A stretch of 64,000 nt of DNA from Oceaniovalibus sp. ACAM 378 (GCF_008085915.1 NZ_VSJK01000010.1:143753-207752); one strand, 5' to 3'. Counted from the stretch's first letter, positions 9,569 to 20,111 are shown. Notes: generated from the letters alone by a model not told the origin. Made by a program: numbers and translations.

Positions 9569-10595
9569 CGGCCTCGTATGCCTCGATGATTTTCGCAACC
9601 AGCGGGTGGCGCACGACATCCTTGGAGGTGAAATAGTTGAACGATATCTTGTCGATTCCGCTCAACAGGCGTTCGGCATCCTGCAATCCGCTCTGCGCCC
9701 CGCGCGGCAGGTCGACCTGGGTGCGGTCGCCGGTGATCACCATGCGGCTGTTGCGACCCAGCCGGGTCAGGAACATCTTCATCTGCATCGATGTGGCATT
9801 CTGCGCTTCATCCAGCACGACAAAGGCATTGGACAGGGTCCGCCCGCGCATAAAGGCCAATGGCGCGATTTCGATCCGCTTTTCCTCGATCAGTTTTGCG
9901 GTCTGCTTGCCCGGAAAAAAGTCGTTCAGCGCGTCGTAGAGTGGCTGCATGTAAGGATCGACCTTGTCCTTCATGTCGCCGGGCAGATAGCCCAGCTTTT
10001 CGCCGGCCTCGACCGCCGGACGCGACAGGACGATCCGGTCAACATGGCCCTCGATGAACATATTCACGCCGACGGCCACCGCGAGATAGGTCTTGCCGGT
10101 GCCTGCGGGACCGATGCCAAAACACATCTCATTCGCGAAAAGCGAGCGCACATAGGCTTTTTGTGCTTCGGTGCGGGGTTCGACCAGGCGCTTGCGGGTT
10201 TTGATTTCAACCCGGTCGCCCTGTAACAGCTCTGCCGATGCGCCGTTGCGCGGGGCGGTTTCGCGTCCGTTCGGAACCATGCGGATTTCGGCGTCGATAT
10301 CGCCCGGGTCGACCGCACGCCCGGCTTCGAGTCGGGAATACAGCGCGCGCAAAACCTCCGAGGCGCGGGCCTGTGCATCGGGTTCACCCAGCACAACCAA
10401 CAGGTTGCCACGCCGGACGATCTGAACACCCAGAAGCTGTTCAATCCGCGCCAGGTTCACATCGAACTCTCCACAGAGATCGATCAAAAGCCGGTTGTCC
10501 TGAAATTCGATCAACGCCTCGACGGCGCGATCTGCGGGCGGGGGGGACGGAGGTATAAGGCCCAAGCAATGCTCCATGGCTGATCTATTAAACAT
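9561..10595 (-). CDS. phoH: PhoH-family ATPase
   Basis: PhoH-like P-loop ATPase, often linked to RNA metabolism. About 344 aa. The N-terminal part ([22 protein letters not shown]) is a KH-like region typical of the family; the ATPase core has Walker [12 protein letters not shown] and Walker [12 protein letters not shown], then [12 protein letters not shown]. The start is uncertain: ATG at 10595 gives [15 protein letters not shown] at 10577 is also possible, and a GTG at 10715 would add 40 residues of doubtful nature. It overlaps ybeY by 8 nt. In many relatives miaB lies directly upstream; here three small genes separate them. Confidence 0.93.
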   Translation of the reverse strand: MFNRSAMEHCLGLIPPSPPPADRAVEALIEFQDNRLLIDLCGEFDVNLARIEQLLGVQIVRRGNLLVVLGEPDAQARASEVLRALYSRLEAGRAVDPGDIDAEIRMVPNGRETAPRNGASAELLQGDRVEIKTRKRLVEPRTEAQKAYVRSLFANEMCFGIGPAGTGKTYLAVAVGVNMFIEGHVDRIVLSRPAVEAGEKLGYLPGDMKDKVDPYMQPLYDALNDFFPGKQTAKLIEEKRIEIAPLAFMRGRTLSNAFVVLDEAQNATSMQMKMFLTRLGRNSRMVITGDRTQVDLPRGAQSGLQDAERLLSGIDKISFNYFTSKDVVRHPLVAKIIEAYEADG

Positions 10596-11002
10596 ATGGT
10601 GACAAGGCTCGGGCACGCCCGCAAGCGAAAGCTGCACCGATGACTGAAATATCGCTGTTTCCGGCGGGACCACGCGCAAACTCTCATGGCCATCGCGCGG
10701 CAAATCCTCACCCACAGAGCGTCGGCCTGATTTGGGTCGGGGCGGTGGGCTTGAAAGATCGATCCGGCGGCGACCGCGCCGCTTTTCCAGTTGGCGTGGA
10801 GATTGCGACGCTTGCCCGACCTTAAGTCGCTACAGTAACACCGCTTGAAATCGTGGTGCGGGACAGTGCGCTGGCCGGGACCGAAAGCCATCTTTCCCCG
10901 GGCTGTCGCCAAGCGTTCACGCCGCATGATCCACAACGCCAAAGGGCCGCCGCATATCGCGACGGCCCAATTTTGTCTTTCGGCGGATCAGATCACCCTG
11001 GA
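10596..11002. other. Intergenic region phoH/lipoprotein gene
   Basis: About 400 nt with no supportable gene; open frames here lack codon structure and family likeness. It contains the lipoprotein gene terminator (10941-10968) and presumably the phoH promoter. Confidence 0.5.
10941..10968 (-). terminator. Rho-independent terminator after the lipoprotein gene
   Basis: On the minus strand a 10-bp stem GGGCCGTCGC / GCGGCGGCCC (one T-G pair) around GATAT is followed by TTT. It lies about 35 nt after the stop codon of the lipoprotein gene. Confidence 0.65.
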
Positions 11003-11299
11003 TCAGATCGCATCCGGGACCGGTGAACTGACGCGGTCGGGACCGTTGATCGTGAACGGCGGCAGCAATCCGCAGATCGGCTTGCCGTTCCGGTCAAGCC
11101 TGTTGGACTGATAGCCTTCGACCCCATCATCAATCGCCCAGTGTTCGCACCCGTCACCATCGACCCAGATGCCCGGCGTGCGGGTCAGGTTTTTCAGGCT
11201 TTTGGTGTCAAATCCCCGGTCAACGGTCTGATTGGTCTTCTGGCCGCATCCGGCAAGACCGATTGTGGCCATGACAAGTATAAGTGGCAGCTTGTTCAT
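11003..11299 (-). CDS. Small lipoprotein with a DGCEHW module
   Basis: 98-aa putative lipoprotein: N-terminus MNKLPLILVMATIGLAGCGQ has a lipobox LAGC with the lipidated Cys at 18. The mature part holds IWVDGDGCEHWAIDDG, then EGYQSNRLDRNGKPICG, a module almost identical to one in the OmpA-like protein encoded 5 nt upstream (11305-11856). The two genes are evidently an operon in which one module has been duplicated. I do not recognise a named family and infer only an envelope location. Confidence 0.75.
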   Translation of the reverse strand: MNKLPLILVMATIGLAGCGQKTNQTVDRGFDTKSLKNLTRTPGIWVDGDGCEHWAIDDGVEGYQSNRLDRNGKPICGLLPPFTINGPDRVSSPVPDAI

Positions 11300-11304
11300 T
11301 TCGG

Positions 11305-11856
11305 TTACCTTATGCAGATGATTTCGACGCGGCGGTTGGCCTGCATGCCGGCAGCGGTCGAGTTGCTGGCCTTGGGCTGACGTTCGCCATAGCCGCTGAC
11401 GTCAAGGACCGGCGCACCAACACCTGCGGCCACTTGGGCCACCGCATTTGCGCGGTTATAGGACAGGCGGAGGTTATATGCGTCGGACGCGCGGCTGTCT
11501 GTGTGGCCGATGACCTTGTAGGCGCGGGCACCGGCGCTGCGAAAGAACCCCGCCAGATGGTCGCGGCCCTGCGGGTGGATCTTATAGCTGTCGGTGGCGA
11601 ACAGTTGATCGGTGTTCATCACAGCACAGGTTTCGACGGCATGGCACACCGGCTTGCCCATACGATCAAGCCGGTTGGAAGCGTATCCTTCCCAGCCATC
11701 GTCGCGGACCCAGTGTTCACACCCATCCGGATCGATCCAGATCGTGCCGACGGCGCGTCTCTGCTGTGCTTCGGGCGCGCTGACGCCCAGCATCAGCATA
11801 GATGCGGCCAGTCCCGCGACCAACGCAAGCCGCGCGGCGTAATTCACAATTAACAC
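11305..11856 (-). CDS. OmpA-family periplasmic protein with a DGCEHW module
   Basis: 183-aa exported protein with a signal peptide (ARLALVAGLAASMLMLGVSA, residues 7-26). After it comes IWIDPDGCEHWVRDDGWEGY and SNRLDRMGKPVC, the module shared with the downstream lipoprotein, then an OmpA/MotB-type peptidoglycan-binding domain (about residues 90-183) with GHTDSRASDAYNLRLSYNRA and the C-terminal NRRVEI. A GTG start at 11856 is chosen because AAGGAG lies 7 nt before it. Likely role: anchoring to peptidoglycan, inferred from the OmpA domain. Confidence 0.85.
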   Translation of the reverse strand: MLIVNYAARLALVAGLAASMLMLGVSAPEAQQRRAVGTIWIDPDGCEHWVRDDGWEGYASNRLDRMGKPVCHAVETCAVMNTDQLFATDSYKIHPQGRDHLAGFFRSAGARAYKVIGHTDSRASDAYNLRLSYNRANAVAQVAAGVGAPVLDVSGYGERQPKASNSTAAGMQANRRVEIICIR

Positions 11857-12360
11857 TCCCCGTCTCCTTCGAAATTCAGTGCATCGGGCAAAGTGGCATT
11901 GCCCGCGCATCCCCCGGTCATCAACTTTTTTTCAACCTGACCGAAAATCACGGCGTTGTGAAGGTCGAATACGCCCGCTCTGTGCAGCATTTTCAACGGG
12001 GTGGAGGGTTTTGCACTCCACCGGACCACGCCGCAAGGACACTTCGCCAGAGCGCCCCCGACAATTGTGCGCGCCGACCAATGCCGCCCCCGGCATCAAT
12101 CGCAACCCTTTCGCCCTTTCGTTTCCGGACTCGGGACAGTTCAGGGCTAACGGGCGGGAATCATTGCCAAGACGAAGGCATTTTCCGATAACTTGCGAAG
12201 AACTGGCGGCGAAACTAAGGCGAACGGCATTTCCGTCAGCCAGCGCCGGGCAAAACGCCCGCCCCGAGAAACGGGTGCCTGATGCGATGTCGGGGTTATT
12301 TTGCCCCGGCGGTTGGGGATGGCCCGTTGCGGCGGGCGCGAACACTAGCTTGGAGTGGGG
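11857..12360. other. Divergent intergenic region
   Basis: About 500 nt between the OmpA-family gene (leftward) and a small secreted-protein gene (rightward). I see no gene, RNA or repeat in it; it should hold both promoters. Confidence 0.5.
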
Positions 12361-12687
12361 ATGAAGAAGATACTTTTGGTCGCGGCGATGATCGCTGCAG
12401 TGGCAACAACAGCTTCGGCACATGACCGGAAACACAAACATGCCTATGGCACCTATACGATCAGCAATGTGACCATCGTTGTCAGCTGCTATCGCGGGCC
12501 TTGGAAAGAGGTGATCTGGGATCGTCCGAACCCGGCGTTCTATGACAGCCTGGTCGGCGCGGGCTATTCACCGGCGACGGCGAACGCGCTTGGCACCCGG
12601 ATCTGCCGGGATCAGAACCTTGTCGGCAATCTCCAGAACATGATCGCCGAAGTGCAGCAGGTGATCCGTCAGGCGCCACGCGGCTGA
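12361..12687 (+). CDS. Small secreted protein of unknown function
   Basis: 108-aa protein with a clear Sec signal peptide (MKKILLVAAMIAAVATTASA, cleavage before HDRKHKH). The mature part starts with a His/Lys-rich stretch and contains VSCYRGPWKEVIWDRPNPAF and a second Cys in GTRICRDQNL, so one disulfide is possible. The ATG at 12361 follows GGAGTGGGG. A strong terminator follows, so it is a single-gene transcript. I do not recognise the family; similar short periplasmic proteins occur in roseobacters, but this is memory and not a match. Confidence 0.75.
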   Translation: MKKILLVAAMIAAVATTASAHDRKHKHAYGTYTISNVTIVVSCYRGPWKEVIWDRPNPAFYDSLVGAGYSPATANALGTRICRDQNLVGNLQNMIAEVQQVIRQAPRG

Positions 12688-12709
12688 TCTTCGGTAAATC
12701 GACGGAAAG

Positions 12710-12740
12710 CGGCGGTCCCATGGGCCGCCGTTTTCGTTTT
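12710..12740 (+). terminator. Rho-independent terminator
   Basis: Stem CGGCGG-T-CCCA / TGGG-CCGCCG (one bulged T) followed by TTTTCGTTTT, 23 nt after the stop of the small secreted-protein gene. It also lies just beyond the 3' end of miaB on the other strand. Confidence 0.8.
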
Positions 12741-12762
12741 CCGGGGCGTCATCCTGCCGAAA

Positions 12763-14067
12763 TCAGACCAGAACGCCGCCCAGCGAGTTTGTCAGGCTTT
12801 CGGTGATCCGGACCGGGCGCATTTCGCCGACCGGCACCTCGCCCATCACATGCACAGCATGCAGGTGGTCGGATTTACCACCCATCTGCCCCGGCTCACG
12901 GCCCGGTTTCTCGAACAGCACGCCGACCGTCTGCCCGACCATGGCATCCTGCGCACGGCGCTGCTGTTCGGTCAGAAGCGATTGCAACCGGTGCAGGCGA
13001 TCCATCGATACAGCCTCGTCCACCTGACCGCGCTCGGCGGCAGGGGTGCCCGGACGCGGTGAATAGCGGAAGCTATAGCACTGGCCGTATTCCACGGCCC
13101 GGACCAGCGCCAGAGTATCCTCGAAATCCTGTTCTTCCTCACCCGGAAAACCGGTGATGAAATCGCCCGAAATCAGAATGTCGGGACGCGCCGCGCGAAT
13201 CCGTTCGATCAGCCGCAGATAGTGGTCCGCCGTGTGTTTGCGGTTCATCGCCTTCAGCACCCGGTCGCTGCCCGATTGCACCGGCAGATGCAGATATGGC
13301 ATCAGCTTGTCACACTCGCCATGGGCCGCGATCAGCGCATCGTCCATGTCATTCGGGTGGCTGGTGGTATAGCGAATTCGCAACAGCCCGTCGATCTTTG
13401 CCAGGTCGCCGATCAGCCCGGCCAACCCGCCGTAGTGCCCGTGATAGGCGTTGACGTTCTGCCCCAGAAGGGCAATTTCGCGCACCCCCCGTTCGACCAG
13501 ATCGCGCGCCTCGTCCAGCACACGGTCAGCCGGACGGCTGACCTCGGATCCGCGGGTATAGGGGACGACGCAGAAGGCGCAGAACTTGTCGCACCCCTCT
13601 TGCACGGTGAGAAATGCGGTGGGCGCACGGGCGGCTTTCGGGCGGGCCCCCAGATGGTTGAACTTGTCTTCCTCGGGAAAATCAGTGTCGAGCACCCGTT
13701 CGCCCCGGGCCAGAGCATCGGTCATTCCGGGCAGGCGATGATAACTTTGCGGCCCGACCACCAGATCGACCATCGGTGCGCGGGTCATGATCTCGGCGCC
13801 TTCGGCCTGTGCGACGCAGCCGGTGACGCCGATTTTCAGATCGGGTTTTGCAGTCTTGAGCGGACGCAGACGGCCCAGCTCGTGATACACTTTCTCCGCC
13901 GCTTTTTCGCGGATATGGCAGGTGTTCAGCAGGATCATATCCGCGTCATCGGCCCGGTCAGTCGTGACATAGCCCTGCGAGATCAGGCTTTCGGCCATCC
14001 GCTCGCTGTCATAGACGTTCATCTGACAACCGTATGTCTTGATGAACAGCTTCTTCGCATCGCCCAT
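12763..14067 (-). CDS. miaB: tRNA-2-methylthio-N6-isopentenyladenosine synthase
   Basis: Radical-SAM methylthiotransferase that completes ms2i6A37 in tRNAs. The 434-aa protein has the UPF0004 cluster cysteines C14 (KTYGCQMN), C50 (LLNTCHIRE) and C84 ([10 protein letters not shown]), the radical-SAM triad C159/C163/C166 ([10 protein letters not shown]) and a C-terminal TRAM domain. The start at 14067 follows AGGAAGGA; the longer frame adds 24 residues without support. It is upstream of the phoH block on the same strand, separated by three small genes. Confidence 0.96.
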   Translation of the reverse strand: MGDAKKLFIKTYGCQMNVYDSERMAESLISQGYVTTDRADDADMILLNTCHIREKAAEKVYHELGRLRPLKTAKPDLKIGVTGCVAQAEGAEIMTRAPMVDLVVGPQSYHRLPGMTDALARGERVLDTDFPEEDKFNHLGARPKAARAPTAFLTVQEGCDKFCAFCVVPYTRGSEVSRPADRVLDEARDLVERGVREIALLGQNVNAYHGHYGGLAGLIGDLAKIDGLLRIRYTTSHPNDMDDALIAAHGECDKLMPYLHLPVQSGSDRVLKAMNRKHTADHYLRLIERIRAARPDILISGDFITGFPGEEEQDFEDTLALVRAVEYGQCYSFRYSPRPGTPAAERGQVDEAVSMDRLHRLQSLLTEQQRRAQDAMVGQTVGVLFEKPGREPGQMGGKSDHLHAVHVMGEVPVGEMRPVRITESLTNSLGGVLV

Positions 14068-14263
14068 GGTGCGCGTCCTTCCTGTGTTGCGGCCTGTTAT
14101 CCCATCGCCCCGCGCGCTGCAACGCGCCTCCCCTTGCATTATCTGGCCAATATTCGCGCTGCGCCGTGCGGGTGCTGATATTTGCCACGCAGCAGCCCGT
14201 GAGCCTCTTGCATTCCCGGCGCGGTTTGTCAGACGTTAACCCCGATCCGACAGAAAGACCGCC

Positions 14264-15133
14264 ATGCGCCACGCCTCGATCAGCCATTTTACCGCCCACG
14301 GGCGGGCCGCCCTTGGAAAAGGCCCGGTGGCCATCGTTCTGGCCGAAGACGCGGTGGAAATCGACAGCACCCTGCGCCACCATCTGGACGCCGGTTTCAC
14401 CACTGTCGTCCTGTTCGCCCTGCCCCAGGTCGCGGTCAACCCGGCGCTGGACGGCGTTGTTCACCGGATCGATTATAACACAAAGGCGCCTGATGCCTTT
14501 GTCAGCGCAGTCAACACGGTGATCGCCATGGGGCCTGACCTGTGGATGTATTACTGCTTTAACGCCGAATACCTGTTCCATCCCTTTGGCGCGTCACGCA
14601 ACGTGGCCGAAATGCTGACCTTCCAGACCGAAGAGCGGCGCGACGCCATGCTGACCTATGTAATCGATCTTTACGCCGGCGATCTTGACGCCGCACCGGA
14701 TGCGGTTTCTCTGAGTGACGCTTGGCTCGACAAATCTGGCTATTACGCCCAGTCGCGCGGTGGCCCGTCCGGCTCCCCCGCCCCACTCGAGCGGCAGCTC
14801 GATTTCTTTGGCGGATTGCGCTGGCGGTACGAGGAACACGTGCCGTGGAAAAAGCGCCGGATCGACCGGATCGGCCTGTTTCGCGCACGCACCGGGCTGG
14901 AACTGCGCGCCGATCACACGTTCAACGATCCGGAATACAACACTTTTGCCTGTAAATGGCACCACAACCTGACGGCGACAATCTGTTCGTTCCGTACCGC
15001 CAAGGCCCTGCGCGTCAACCCGGGCAGCCGAAGCGAGATCGAAACATTCCGCTGGCGCAATTCCGTCCCCTTCCGGTGGGAATCGCAGCAATTGCTGGAT
15101 CTCGGGTTGATGGAGCCGGGGCAGTGGTTTTGA
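14264..15133 (+). CDS. Conserved hypothetical protein, glycosyltransferase-like
   Basis: 289-aa cytoplasmic protein without signal or membrane segments. The N-terminal part (VAIVLAEDAVEIDSTLRHHLDAGFTTVVLFALP) resembles the start of family 2/92-type glycosyltransferases that handle a short list of glycan substrates, and the later DLWMYYCFNAEYLFHPF and KWHHNLTATICSFRTAK segments are unusually aromatic. No canonical DxD motif is obvious. It stands alone between miaB and irr. The glycosyltransferase label is tentative. Confidence 0.65.
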   Translation: MRHASISHFTAHGRAALGKGPVAIVLAEDAVEIDSTLRHHLDAGFTTVVLFALPQVAVNPALDGVVHRIDYNTKAPDAFVSAVNTVIAMGPDLWMYYCFNAEYLFHPFGASRNVAEMLTFQTEERRDAMLTYVIDLYAGDLDAAPDAVSLSDAWLDKSGYYAQSRGGPSGSPAPLERQLDFFGGLRWRYEEHVPWKKRRIDRIGLFRARTGLELRADHTFNDPEYNTFACKWHHNLTATICSFRTAKALRVNPGSRSEIETFRWRNSVPFRWESQQLLDLGLMEPGQWF

Positions 15134-15285
15134 GCGGCTGAATACGGCTCAGCGGCAGCTTGCCGATTCCGCAGTCAAATCGAAGGCAATGATCTTCGTC
15201 TTGGCAACTAAGCGACCAGCCTATCCTGAATGGTGATCCCCGAATGCCGAGTGATGCGTAGCGAAACCTGAAAAAGAAACTGATC

Positions 15286-15702
15286 TCAGCCGCGACGAAC
15301 GCGGATGACCACGTCGATCTTCACAATCTCGGTGCCTTCGGGGGCGGCGGGCAGGCCGATGATTTCCATTTGGTCGGCGGGGGCATCGGTCAGGCGACCG
15401 GTGTCTTCCCAGTAAAAATGCGGGTGGTCGTCCATGCGGGTGTCGAAATAGGATTTCGACCCGTCCACTGTCACTTCCTGCATCAGGCCCGCCTCGCAGA
15501 AGGCGCGCAGGGTATTATAGACAGTGGCCAGCGACACGGCTTCGCCCGCGTCCGAGGCCAGCGCGAACAGGCTTTCGGCGGTCACATGGCGGTTCTGGCC
15601 GTCACCCACCAGCAATGCCGCAAGGGACAGGCGCTGCCGCGTCGGGCGCAGGTCGGCTGCGGCCAGCCAGTCGGTACCACGGGTGAATGCATCGGGCGTC
15701 AT
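15286..15702 (-). CDS. irr: Iron response regulator Irr (Fur family)
   Basis: 138-aa Fur-family DNA-binding protein that in alphaproteobacteria senses haem status and represses or activates iron genes. The winged helix (about residues 15-75: RPTRQRLSLAALL, SLATVYNTLRAFCEAGL) is followed by DDHPHFYWEDTG with the HxH haem/metal-binding histidines H93 and H95. The conserved position divergent from fabA-fabB-fabI is a known Irr context and separates it from Fur, Zur or Mur. The ATG at 15702 is chosen because the protein then has family length; the longer frame to 16077 runs into fabA. Confidence 0.88.
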   Translation of the reverse strand: MTPDAFTRGTDWLAAADLRPTRQRLSLAALLVGDGQNRHVTAESLFALASDAGEAVSLATVYNTLRAFCEAGLMQEVTVDGSKSYFDTRMDDHPHFYWEDTGRLTDAPADQMEIIGLPAAPEGTEIVKIDVVIRVRRG

Positions 15703-15864
15703 TTTGAACCTTTTTACGAGCAGGCATACAACATATAACGTCTCGCACCCCATCGTTTCAATTGCAAATCGCTCGCAGACCGACAAGATGCGGATAGGTG
15801 GTGCAGACTGGACAGGCCGCAAGCCGCGATGGTAAGCGCGGAAAAAGACATCCAAGGGGGCGAC

Positions 15865-16380
15865 ATGGCCGGTTATCCGACAACATTCGACAAGGACGAT
15901 CTGATCCGCTGCGCACAGGGCGAACTGTTCGGGCCGGGCAATGCCCAACTGCCGATGCCGCCGATGCTGATGATGGATCGGATCACCGACATCTCTGCCG
16001 ATGGCGGATCTCACGGCAAGGGTCACGTGGTCGCCGAATTCGACATTACACCCGACCTCTGGTTCTTTGACTGCCATTTCCCGGGCAATCCGATCATGCC
16101 CGGCTGCCTTGGCCTTGACGGGCTATGGCAGCTGACCGGGTTCAACCTTGGCTGGCGCGGCTGGCAGGGACAGGGCATGGCGCTGGGCGTGGGCGAGGTA
16201 AAGCTGACCGGCATGGTCCGCCCAGATCGTAAAATGCTGACCTATTTCGTCGATTTCACCCGCGTCATCGACCGGCGGTTGAAATTGGGCGTCGCCGACG
16301 GGCGGGTTGTGGCGGATGGCGAAGAGATTTATGTCGTCAAGGACATGAAGGTGGGGCTTGCCACCGCTGACCAGACCTGA
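15865..16380 (+). CDS. fabA: 3-hydroxydecanoyl-ACP dehydratase/isomerase
   Basis: Dehydrates 3-hydroxydecanoyl-ACP and isomerises the product to cis-3-decenoyl-ACP, the entry to unsaturated fatty acids. 171 aa; catalytic H71 in [14 protein letters not shown] and D85 in [11 protein letters not shown] are in place. The start at 15865 follows AAGGGGG. fabB begins 10 nt after its stop, so the two are cotranscribed. Confidence 0.96.
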   Translation: MAGYPTTFDKDDLIRCAQGELFGPGNAQLPMPPMLMMDRITDISADGGSHGKGHVVAEFDITPDLWFFDCHFPGNPIMPGCLGLDGLWQLTGFNLGWRGWQGQGMALGVGEVKLTGMVRPDRKMLTYFVDFTRVIDRRLKLGVADGRVVADGEEIYVVKDMKVGLATADQT

Positions 16381-16390
16381 AGGAACTGCT

Positions 16391-17619
16391 ATGCGCCGCG
16401 TCGTCGTTACCGGACTCGGAATCGTCTCATCCATCGGCAACGATGTGGATAAAGTCCTCCAGTCACTCAAGACGGGCCGGTCTGGCATCGTCGCCAGCCC
16501 CGAAATGGCCGAACACGGCTTTCGCAGCCAGATCGCTGGCACGCTGAAGATTGATGTGGCCGATCACGTGGAAAAGCGCGCGTTGCGTTTCATGGGGCCG
16601 GGCGCCGCCTATGCCCATATCGCGATGTCACAGGCCATCGCGGATTCGGGGCTTGAGGAAAGCGACATCGTCAATCCCCGCACCGGGCTGATTGCCGGGT
16701 CAGGCGGGCCATCGACAAGCGCGATGTTTGCCGCCCACCAAACCGTGCTGAAAACCGGCGCGACCAAGCGGATCGGCCCGTTCGCGGTGCCCAAATGCAT
16801 GTCGTCGACGATTTCGGCCAACCTTTCGACGGCCTTCAAGATCAAGGGCATTAACTATTCGATCACCTCGGCCTGTTCGACCTCGCTGCACTGTATCGGC
16901 AATGCAGCCGAACAGATCATGATGGGCAAGCAGGACGTGATGTTCGCCGGGGGCGGTGAAGAACTGGACTGGACGCTGTCCTGCCTGTTCGATGCCATGG
17001 GCGCGATGAGCAGCAAGTACAACGACACCCCCGCCACCGCCTCCCGCGCCTTCGATGCCACACGCGACGGATTCGTCATCTCGGGCGGCGGCGGAATCGT
17101 CGTGCTTGAGGAATTGGATCACGCCCTTGCCCGCGGCGCAAAGATCTATGCCGAGGTGACGGGATATGCCGCCACATCTGACGGACACGACATGGTGGCA
17201 CCGTCAGGCGAAGGCGGCGAACGCGCCATGCGCATCGCCCTGTCCACCCTGCCCGAAGACCGCAAGGTGGGCTATATCAACGCCCATGGCACCAGCACCC
17301 CCGTCGGTGACATAGGCGAGATCGAGGCCGTGCGCCGGGTCTTCGGTCAGGGCAGCACGCCGCCGGTGTCATCCACCAAATCGATGACCGGCCATGCTCA
17401 GGGTGCGGCGGGCGCGCTGGAATCGATCTTTTGCCTGCTGATGCTGCGCGACGATTTCATCGCGCCGTCCATCAACGTCGAAACGCTCGACCCGGCCCTC
17501 TCGCCTGACGAAATCGCGACCGAGCTGGTGACCGAGGCCGGACTTGATACGGTGATGACCAACAGTTTCGGCTTTGGCGGAACCAACGGATCGATGCTTT
17601 TGTCGAAATATCGCGGGTG

Positions 17620-17620
<1 letters not shown>
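16391..17620 (+). CDS. fabB: 3-oxoacyl-ACP synthase I
   Basis: Condenses cis-3-decenoyl-ACP and other acyl-ACPs with malonyl-ACP. 409 aa; active-site C162 in SACSTSLHC, and the two histidine motifs NAHGTSTPVGD and MTGHAQGAAG are present. The ATG at 16391 follows AAGGAACTGCT. The stop codon overlaps the fabI start by one base (TGATG). Together with fabA this is the FabA-FabB unsaturated fatty acid route. Confidence 0.96.
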
Positions 17621-18414
<794 letters not shown>

Positions 18415-18420
18415 TCCCAT

Positions 18421-18448
18421 GGCGCCCGGCCCAATTGGGTGGGGCGCC
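18421..18448 (+). terminator. Hairpin after fabI
   Basis: 28-nt near-perfect inverted repeat from GGCGCCCGGCCCAA to its partner TTGGGTGGGGCGCC, centred on AATT, 6 nt after the fabI stop codon. There is no T-run, so it may act as an mRNA end stabiliser or a weak terminator. Confidence 0.5.
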
Positions 18449-18453
18449 GTTGC

Positions 18454-18647
18454 GTGTTGGCCGGGCTGACCGCCGGTCTTGGCGTTTCGCTGCCGGGGTC
18501 ATTGTCCGCGCGGGGCAGTCGTTTTGACGATGCCTTACGCTTGGGCGCGAAATTGCACAGTCGAACAGCCTGTTGATCGCGGTGGATGCGCAGATCGTCG
18601 ATGCTCAGGCGTTTCGCGGCCCTGTCGACGGCCATCTCAAAACGTAA
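18454..18647 (+). pseudogene. Decayed exported-protein gene fragment
   Basis: A frame beginning VLAGLTAGLGVSLPGSLSA, reminiscent of the end of a Tat-type signal peptide, runs to a stop at 18574-18576. The next frame continues as LLIAVDAQIVDAQAFRGPVD before another stop, so a one-base shift would join them. No start with a ribosome binding site and no recognisable family. I read it as the remnant of a secreted-protein gene; chance open frames are the alternative. Confidence 0.35.
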
Positions 18648-18807
18648 CATGCGCTGTTTTCGGCTGTCATCCTGCCCGCGATCGGCGCCTGATACAGACC
18701 GACAAACAGGTTCTTGCGACCGCCGCGCCGGGCGCTGTACCCTCGCCTGACGGTGGTGGATGCAAAGATCGTTTCCGCCTGTTGCAACGACAATGGAGAC
18801 CCTCGTG

Positions 18808-19536
18808 ATGAATCCTTTTTCTCTGACGGGCAAGACGGCTCTGGTGACCGGCGCGAACACCGGCATCGGTCAGGCGATTGCATTTGCCATGGGTCGGGCC
18901 GGGGCGCATGTGATCTGCGCCGGCCGCTCGGATTGCAGCGATACCGCAACGCAGATCGAAAGCGCCGAAGTGTTGAAACTGGATCTGGCCGATCCGATGG
19001 CGGCAAGCGGGGTGTTTTCCGACCGTCCAATCGACCTGCTGATCAACAACGCAGGGATCATCCGCCGCGCCGACAGTATCGATTTTACCGAAGCTGACTG
19101 GGATGATGTGATGGATGTGAACCTGAAGGCGGTGTTCTTTACCGCTCAGGCCTTTGCCCGCGCGGTTCTGGCCCGCAAGGGTGAGGGGCGGATCGTCAAC
19201 ATCGCATCCCTTCTATCGTTTCAAGGGGGCATCCGGGTGCCATCCTATACCGCCGCGAAACACGGGGTTGCCGGGCTTACGAAACTGCTGGCCAATGAAT
19301 GGGCGGGCAAGGGGATCGGGGTGAACGCCATCGCGCCCGGATATATCGAAACCAACAACACCGCCGACCTGCGCGCCGATCCCGTGCGTCACAAGGCGAT
19401 TCTCGACCGGATCCCGGCGGGCCACTGGGGCCAGCCTGACGATATTGCCGAAACTGCCGTATTTCTCTGCGCACCCGCCGCCAAATATATCCACGGAACG
19501 GTGCTGAGCGTCGATGGCGGGTGGATGGCCCGGTAA
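18808..19536 (+). CDS. kduD: 2-deoxy-D-gluconate 3-dehydrogenase (KduD-type SDR)
   Basis: Short-chain dehydrogenase of 242 aa. Cofactor motif GANTGIG (15-21), NNAGI (80-84), catalytic S134, Y147 and K151. The segments RRADSIDFTEADWDDVM, LLSFQGGIRVPSYTA and NAIAPGYIETNNT closely follow E. coli KduD, which acts on 2-deoxy-D-gluconate/2,5-diketo-3-deoxygluconate in uronate breakdown. No other uronate genes are adjacent, so the physiological substrate is not fixed. The start at 18808 follows GGAG. Confidence 0.85.
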   Translation: MNPFSLTGKTALVTGANTGIGQAIAFAMGRAGAHVICAGRSDCSDTATQIESAEVLKLDLADPMAASGVFSDRPIDLLINNAGIIRRADSIDFTEADWDDVMDVNLKAVFFTAQAFARAVLARKGEGRIVNIASLLSFQGGIRVPSYTAAKHGVAGLTKLLANEWAGKGIGVNAIAPGYIETNNTADLRADPVRHKAILDRIPAGHWGQPDDIAETAVFLCAPAAKYIHGTVLSVDGGWMAR

Positions 19537-19582
19537 CGCAGCACAGGGCGCCGCCTGCCGGATGCGCCATGCAAATTTATCA

Positions 19583-19654
19583 CCGACCGACCCCGGTGTG
19601 CGTACCGGGTCTTGCCCGGTTCAGGCTTTCGCAAGCCACGCTGGGGTCGGTCGG
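19583..19654. other. Branched RNA-like inverted repeat between convergent genes
   Basis: A perfect 12-bp outer stem (CCGACCGACCCC / GGGGTCGGTCGG, 19583-19594 and 19643-19654) encloses two further perfect hairpins: ACCGGG-TCTTG-CCCGGT (19604-19620) and GGCTT-TCGC-AAGCC (19624-19637). It lies between the convergent kduD and FKBP genes. It could be a bidirectional terminator or 3' end stabiliser, though no T-run is adjacent on either strand. Confidence 0.5.
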
Positions 19655-19670
19655 GAAAACCGGTGAACCG

Positions 19671-20099
19671 TCAGGAAATCTCGACGATTTCCACCGCAAA
19701 GGTCAGATCGCGACCGGCCAGCGGGTGATTGGCGTCCAAAGTCACCTCGGTGTCGCTCACATCGGCGATCACCACTGGCATCGCCTGACCATCGGGGGTT
19801 TGGACCTGCAGCTGGGTACCGACCTCGGCCGGGATGTGATCGGGGAACTGTTCGCGCGGAACCGACTGAATCCGTGCCGGATCATGGGCACCGTAGGCCT
19901 GATCGCAGGGGATCGTCACGGTTTTTTCTTCGCCCTTGCCCATACCTGCCAATGCCGAATCCAGCCCCGGAATGATCTGTCCCGAGCCCAATTCGAATTC
20001 CAGCGGATCGCGACCTTCGGAACTGTCGAACACTGTTCCGTCCTCCAGCGAACCGGTATAATGCATCTTGATCGTGTCGCCTGATTTTGCTTCGGCCAT
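19671..20099 (-). CDS. FKBP-type peptidyl-prolyl isomerase
   Basis: 142-aa cytoplasmic prolyl isomerase. The FKBP core begins with KMHYTGSLEDGTVFDSS and contains the SlyD/FkpB-like inserted flap (about residues 65-125: CDQAYGAHDPARIQSVP, FPDHIPAEVGTQLQ) that gives chaperone activity in that subgroup. No His-rich metal-binding tail is present. The ATG at 20099 follows AAAGGAA. An intrinsic terminator lies in its leader (20112-20147). Confidence 0.9.
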   Translation of the reverse strand: MAEAKSGDTIKMHYTGSLEDGTVFDSSEGRDPLEFELGSGQIIPGLDSALAGMGKGEEKTVTIPCDQAYGAHDPARIQSVPREQFPDHIPAEVGTQLQVQTPDGQAMPVVIADVSDTEVTLDANHPLAGRDLTFAVEIVEIS

Positions 20100-20111
20100 G
20101 ATGGTTCCTTT

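Noticed and set aside
15750..15800. Possible Irr-box (ICE) in the irr/fabA gap
   Set aside because: TTTCAATTGCAAA is nearly palindromic but does not match the TTTAGAA-N3-TTCTAAA pattern.
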